Assembly: GCF_030272615.1 (NCBI RefSeq)
Contig: NC_081407.1
Span: 440,971,213-441,035,212 of the forward strand
From: Cryptomeria japonica
Taxonomy: Eukaryota; Streptophyta; Pinopsida; Cupressales; Cupressaceae
Length of the DNA: 64,000 nt
Reading direction: 5' to 3'
The position numbers were made by a program, and so were the translations under genes. Shown in pieces: positions 58,667 to 64,000 of the stretch. Within the stretch, counting starts at the first letter, position 1; each line of letters starts with the position of its first letter. Below the pieces are notes generated by a model, which saw only the letters and a program-made list of their open reading frames with translations, was not told the DNA's origin and ran no database searches.

Positions 58667-59545
58667 ATTGGCATGTTTGACTATATTGACAGGGATTCCT
58701 GTAATGATTTCAGGGGCGTGATTTAAGCCATGATAACAAAATTTTGAATGGGATGTTTTGGAGGGAAAAGTTGGCGAGAGACTATAGGGTCAATAAATTC
58801 ATGTAATTCATTCTTGAGATGGTTGTTGTGAAGGTGAATTAAGATAATGTGAAAGTGTACACAGGGGGAGTTTAAGAGAGTGAAGAGTTGAGCGATAGAG
58901 GACCGACATAGTGGAATCCAAGGATTAGCAAATCGACAGATGGTAAAGTTGAAGGTGCATGCAAGAAATCAGTGTTGTACAGAATAGACACAATCGATAT
59001 AGACATAGTGTGATTCTTTAGTATGATCTGATCAAGCTAATCAGTATCCATTCTAGCTGATCATCTTTATGTTTCTCTCTAACCATTGCAACTAAAATCC
59101 CTTAATAGGGTGGACTTTAATAGGTCCCATTGTAAAAATCCCTTAACCGAGTGTCATCTTAATTGATGATTTTATGACCTTTTGATAAGGCTACCTTTAA
59201 CAGGGTAAAGGCACTAACAGGACTTAGACAAAATCACTTAATTGGGTGGCACCTAACAATGTCTTTTTAATCTCCTAACAGGGATGGCTCTTCACCAAGT
59301 GTACTTCAAAAGAATACAAATTTTGTGAGTTCCTACTCACACCATGGTTTTCTCCCTTTTGAGTTTCCAAGAGATAAATCTTGGTGTCACTGTGTGTTTC
59401 TTTTCATGCATGGTTATTCTTCTGCAATAGTTATTTATATTGATGAATGTTAAGTCAGTGATAACTTAAGTTAAAAATTTTAACTGAGAAAAACTGATAA
59501 AGTGTTGATACACCCCTCCCCTCTCAGCACCGGTTGGCACTAACA

Positions 59546-61620
59546 AAGTAACGTTTCTTACAGTCAAGGGGATGCCAAACTTTCCAGTCGCAAAATTGAA
59601 ATAAAACAAGGAAAAAGACCTAGTGCTGAAAACCATTGTATGGCAACACTAGATCAATCAAAAGGAAAAATAAAGGAGGTATCTGACAGTGAAAACCTCT
59701 TTGAGGCGCCAAAAGATGGAAATTTTTACATCCTCCCTAGATATTTTTAGGAGAGATCTACTATGCTAATAGAACCAACAAAAGCAATAAACATTGGTAC
59801 ACCAAAGGATCCCAAGATACTTCATTCTGCTACATCATAATTAGATAAAGAGAGGAAAGAATACATAGAATTCTTCAGATAAATTTTGCTTGGTCCTATG
59901 CAGACATGCCAGGATGTAATCCAGATCTTATCATGCATCTCTCAATGTGGATCTAAAAGAAAAACCAGTTAAACAAAAGCTAAGGAAGATGCATCCACAC
60001 ATTGCTCTCCTTGTAAAAGTTGAGGTAAAGAAACTATTAGATGTGGGTTTCATAAGACATGTTGCTTATCTAGAATGGGTTTCAAGCATTGTGACAGTGT
60101 TAAAGCTAGATAAAAGCATAAGAGCATTCACTGATTTCAAAGATTTGAACAAGCCATGTCCCAAAGATGATTTCCCATTACCCAACATTGATATAATTGT
60201 GGACTTATCAGCAAGACATGAGATATTTTCATTAATGGATGGATTCTCAGGATACAATAAAATAAGAATCGCCCCTGAAGATCAAGAAAAGATAGCATTC
60301 ACCTATGCATGGGGTACTTACTACTAGAATATTATGCCATTTGGGCTTAAGAATGCAGGAGCAACTTATCAAAGAGCTCTAACAACAAATTTCCATGATA
60401 TAATGCATACATTTATGAAATACTATGTAGATGATATACATGCAAAATATCATACAAGAAAAGAATATTTGAACATCTTGGGCAAGATCTTTGATAGGCT
60501 TGAAAGATATCAGTTAAGATTAAACCCAAATAAATGTGCATTTGGAGTAACCTCTAGAAAAATTCTTGGATACATTATATCAGCTCATGGAATTGAAGTA
60601 GATCCAGAAAAGTTCAAAGCTATCATGGAAATGGAGTTACCTAGGAACATAAGTCAATTGCATTATTTACAAGGACGATTGGAATCAATCAAAAGATTTG
60701 TCTCTCAACTAGCATACATATGTCATCCATTCACTCATCTTTTACATAAGAACGCTCCATTCAAATGGGATCAGAAATGTGAAGAGGCTTTTATGCAAAT
60801 CAAAGAATATCTTATGAATCCTCCAATACTTGTATCACCAATCAAAGGGAAACCATTGTTACTTTATATCTCAGTGACAAATGTATCATTAGGAGCTCTC
60901 CTACCACAACATTATCAAGAAGGAAAAGAAAGAGCAGTGTATTACATCAATAGAATACTTGTTGGCTATGAATTGAATTATACATCAATAGAGAAGACAT
61001 GCCTAGCAGTTGTATTTTCCACTCAGAAGCTGCGACATTATATGCTGACTCATTCTATGAAACTGGTAGCAAAGATAGATCCACTAAACTATTTGTTGAA
61101 CAAGTCAACTTTGATAGGCAAAATAGCAAAGTGGGTTATGCTACTAAGTGATTTTGACATAGAATATGTTGATCAAAAAGCTATCAAAGGATAGGTCATT
61201 GTTCATCAATTAGATGAAGAACCTTTAAAAGATGACATACCATTGCACATTAAATTTCTTGATGTAGACATTCTGACAATAAGTTCAAAATTTTGGGAGT
61301 TGTACTTTGATAGTTCTTATACACAATATGGATCATGCGCAGGAATTTTGTTCATCACACCTTAGGGACACACAATTCCAAAATCGTATAGACTGTGGTT
61401 TCCATGCACAAACAATACTACAGAATATGAAGCATTGACTATTGGTCTCAAAATGGCTATTGAATGGAATATCAAGGAATTACATGTCTATGGCGATTCA
61501 CAACTTATCATCAACCAAATAAATGATGATTATTAAACTAAGGATGACAAGCTCATGCCCTAGAAACAGTTGGTAGAAGAGTTTAAAGTGTTGAAAAATA
61601 CACACTCCAATGAGAAATTA
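59546..61620 (+). pseudogene. Fragment E: Tat-type Ty3/gypsy pol (RT-RH-aRH)
   Basis: A pol remnant beginning at the end of the C LTR. An upstream linker with NIGTPKDPKILH (about 59790) and VDLKEKPVKQKLRKMHP (59947) leads to reverse transcriptase (FSLMDGFSGYNKI, MPFGLKNAGATYQRAL at 60334, YYVDD near 60422), RNase H (about 60840-61190) and an archaeal-type RNase H (about 61300-61560: YFDSS, CTNNTTEYEAL, VYGDSQLIINQ). Stops at 60325, 61192, 61363, 61534 and 61559-61561 break it. It is cut at about 61620 by element F, before any integrase. The RT-RH-aRH order is that usually given for Tat-lineage elements and contrasts with A and B. Confidence 0.85.
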
Positions 61621-61624
61621 TAGG

Positions 61625-62398
61625 TGATTGAAGGTACTGTCATTGATGGCAACCTTACAATCATGTGATACTGGTAGGCATACATAGGCACCGACACTTG
61701 CAGACTCTACACTGGCATATAGATCACCGGCACCAAAAGAAATATTACCGGCACCCTGGCTGACAAGAATTTTGTATAAATATATTTTGTAATTAATTGT
61801 AAAATATTTTGTAAGTTGACTTAGTGGATTGTAATATGACTCATATATGTATGAGATCATTGTAGATCATTTAGGAGATAGAATGATGGAAGAATTAATG
61901 AAGACCTAATATGTGAATTGTAAGGCATATATTGGATTAGGGTATATGTATGTAGCAGAGCTTAAACCGATACTCAATCCAGTATAGTAGATGCTGATCT
62001 TAAGCAGTACAAGACATTGGATTTGTATAATCCATTTGTAAGTCACTGTGACTTCCTTGTAATTGAGCAATGAGCTCTAGGCACTTGGCCTTCCTACATG
62101 TGTAGGCCCCTATTGTAAGCAGTAATATTCTCTTATTGGCCAGTAAGTGAATATTGTGGGTCAAAAATCCCACTGAGGTTTTTCCCACATCAAGTTTCCT
62201 CATTAAAATATTGTGTTATGGTGTGTCTCTTATGTTGTGGTTGCTATTCTTATTTACTGCATTATTTTTGGTTTACCGGTACACATTTTTGATATGCTTT
62301 TCATGTTATAAGTTAAGAAAATTATTATATCGGTCAGATACTGATTCACCCCCCCGCCCCCCCCCCCCCCCTTCTTAGTATCTTTGGGAATCCTAACA
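61625..62398 (+). repeat. 5' LTR of copia-like element F
   Basis: The right end is firm: AATCCTAACA at 62398, then TT and an iMet primer site. The left end (TGATTGAAGG at 61625) is inferred from the loss of E pol sequence and from a short match (TGTCATTGATG) to the start of the D LTR. A tract of C residues with one G lies at 62349-62371, where D has a shorter C run before the same kind of LTR end. Confidence 0.6.
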
Positions 62399-62400
62399 TT

Positions 62401-62412
62401 TGGTATCAGAGC
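62401..62412 (+). other. Primer binding site of element F (initiator Met tRNA type)
   Basis: TGGTATCAGAGC, 2 nt after the LTR end CCTAACA, as in element D. Confidence 0.9.
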
Positions 62413-62469
62413 TTGGTCCTCTATTTTCAAAATCCTAACAACTTGAGGAAGACCTTGATACTGGTAGAG

Positions 62470-63500
62470 ATGGAAAATTTGAGAAAGCAATTATAAACAA
62501 CCCTTACAAACTATGATGCAGAAAAAGTAAAGAATATCAAACTTGAGGATGATCTGAAGGCTGCACAGGATATCATTCGAGGACTTCAAGAAAATTTCAC
62601 TATAGTGAATAAAAGAAGAGAACTTTGTGAAAAGATGCAGAATGATGAAGATGAAAAGGAAACTCTTAATGATCTAGTGAACCAACTAAGACAAGATAGT
62701 TGTACAATGAAGAATGAGATGCAAGATATGACTATGAGATTTTATAAAGAAATTGAAGATAGAAAGAAGAATGAAGATGATCTGGCTAGAAGACTAAATG
62801 ATGCTGGAAATGAAAACACAAGACTCAGTCATGAAAATGATATGTTGAAGACAGATTTGATGCATACATAAAATGATAGAACTGAACTCATGAGACAAAA
62901 AGAAATGTTGGAGAATGAGCTGACTGCTGCAAATCAACACAAGGAGAAATTCAAGAAAAGTTCAGAAGAACTTGTTGACATGTTGAAGAATCAGAAACCT
63001 AATGGTGATACAAATGGCCTTGGCTTTGAAATTGGTGAAAGCTCCGGTATTGCAAACAATCATGATCATAGTAAACCAATAAGATAGTTTAATGCTTACA
63101 AATTCAATGGGAAATGCTTTAACTGTAATAAGTATGGTCATAGAGAAAATCAGTGTAGATCTAGAAATTATCAGAACACTAATACACCCACTGGTCAATG
63201 TTCTAAATGCAACAAAATTGGTCATAATTCAGAAAACTATAAATGAATGTAAGATGTTATGTTTGTGGAAGATTTGGACACTTATCTAATCAATGTAGAA
63301 CACATACCAACATAGGATATGGGAAAGCTATTTAGAAAAACAATGTGACTTGTTATGCTTGTAACAAAATTGGACATATTGCAAAATTTTGTAGAAGCAA
63401 GACTTCACCGGCAAATAACAAAGGTCCTAGCTTGAAAGGCAAAGAAAAAGTTGAAGAGGTAAAGCAAGAATTCTCAAAACAATGGATCAGAAATTCAGAT
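62470..63500 (+). pseudogene. gag of element F with four zinc knuckles
   Basis: From ATG at 62470 (MENLRKQL) through a long coiled-coil region (about 62520-63000) to four CCHC-type knuckles: CFNCNKYGHRENQC (63115-63156), CSKCNKIGHNSENY (63199-63240, last Cys changed to Tyr), CYVCGRFGHLSNQC (63255-63296) and CYACNKIGHIAKFC (63351-63392). Stops at 62494 (TAA), 62869 (TAA), 63085 (TAG) and a frame change near 63245 break it. The coiled coil is rich in Glu, Lys and Asn and may drive multimerisation. No protease, integrase or reverse transcriptase follows in the remaining sequence. Confidence 0.75.
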
Positions 63501-63884
63501 TAGAATATTGATGGGAATACTTCTCCACTAGTAGAACAGAGAATCACTCCACCGACAGGAGACTCTTCATCTAATTGAAGGAAAATCCTTTGGGGGTTTA
63601 GCAACAAATTGAAAAAACATGCTAGCATACCCTCAATTGATGGTGAGAAGTTGAAATTACTTCTTTATTGGCAGATGAGTTAAGTTGTGACTTAACTAGC
63701 AAGCATTAAATGTGGTAGTTGGAGAAAATAACATTATAAAGTAAGTGTTTTGGCTCCTTTTTCATTCACCAAGCATTCAAATCTTTGAGAGCGCAAAAAT
63801 TCCCGAGTGAAGGCATCCTTAGCAAAGAAGTGAAGTAGTTCATCCAAGCACTCATCCTAAAGGCAGATTGAGGTATTTATAACT
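63501..63884. other. Region after F gag without recognised domain
   Basis: Short open pieces (near 63510-63690, WGFSNKLKKHASIPSI) suggest decayed coding, but no pol motif is seen. The stretch 63740-63884 looks like an untranslated leader before the next ATG. Confidence 0.45.
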
Positions 63885-64000
63885 ATGGATTCCTCATCCA
63901 CTCCTGAATTTATTGCAAACCCTACTGTGATTGAAGTAATCAAGCACCCTAGACCCGTATTCAAGCTTGTTCCCAAAATTGCGAAGAAAGATGATACCAT
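63885..64000 (+). CDS. Start of an unknown ORF, cut by the window end
   Basis: Open from ATG at 63885 (MDSSSTPEFIANPTVIEVIK) through 38 codons to the window edge. The product is not recognised. Its position after gag, with no pol between, suggests either a non-autonomous element with gag plus an extra ORF or a new nested element. Confidence 0.4.
   Translation, partial: MDSSSTPEFIANPTVIEVIKHPRPVFKLVPKIAKKDDT

Larger units (their letters stand above)
51593..59545 (+). repeat. 3' LTR of element C, split by element D
   Basis: Part 1 is 51593-52028 and part 2 is 58672-59545, together about 1,310 bp. It starts TGTTGGCA and ends GCACTAACA, giving short inverted ends TGTT/AACA. Part 2 contains repeated CCTTAATAGGG/TTAACAGGG-type words (59098-59285), typical of the R/U5 part of some plant copia LTRs. 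The right border is set where pol sequence of fragment E begins; no 5' LTR of C is in the window, so the border is not confirmed by a second copy. Confidence 0.65.

Noticed and set aside
62349..62371. C-tract as a functional element
   Set aside because: Homopolymer length is error-prone in assemblies; D has a shorter run at the same LTR position, so it is ordinary LTR sequence.
1..64000. A host plant gene
   Set aside because: Every frame with recognisable motifs belongs to a transposable element; no conserved single-copy gene family was recognised on either strand.

Overview
The window looks like repeat-dense nuclear DNA of a land plant with a large genome. The evidence is nested LTR retrotransposons of Ty3/gypsy (Tat-like) and Ty1/copia type, a CACTA transposase relic with intron-like gaps, AT-rich filler and widespread C-to-T decay of CAG codons. 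A gymnosperm would fit, but nothing in the sequence proves it. I found no host gene, tRNA, rRNA, CRISPR array or bacterial-type operon.

Layout. 1-8474: AT-rich DNA with an imperfect tandem repeat, a broken CACTA TNP2-like transposase fragment (2219-3186), a GA-rich tract, a foldback repeat, a probable CACTA right end (to 6217) and a decayed ORF of a plant repeat-associated family (about 6590-8177). 8475-48381: element A, an old giant LTR retrotransposon (about 20 kb of its own sequence). Its 3' LTR is split by element B (27457-47397), a younger 19.9 kb relative with a perfect 5-bp target duplication (GAACA) and two LTRs of exactly 6,376 bp. 48393-49524: an LTR in minus orientation. 49538-59545: the 3' part of a copia-like element C (charged ORF, polypurine tract, LTR), whose LTR is split by a complete minus-strand copia element D (52029-58666, target duplication ATTGG, two 1,058-bp LTRs). 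59546-61620: a Tat-type gypsy pol fragment E. 61625-64000: a copia-like element F with LTR, iMet primer site and a gag with four zinc knuckles.

The most interesting part is the A/B family. Its LTRs are unusually long because each contains a complete coding region (ORF1, 1,214 codons in B) of unknown function, so every full element carries two copies of the gene. The upstream part of the LTR is an array of hairpin modules followed by a TATA box, then ORF1. Between the LTRs lies one long gag-pol frame with an archaeal-type RNase H placed between protease and reverse transcriptase. The usual RNase H behind the reverse transcriptase has lost most of its catalytic acids. Fragment E in the same window has the other order, RT-RH-aRH, which gives an internal comparison. 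All copies here carry premature stops and are probably inactive, but B is close to intact.
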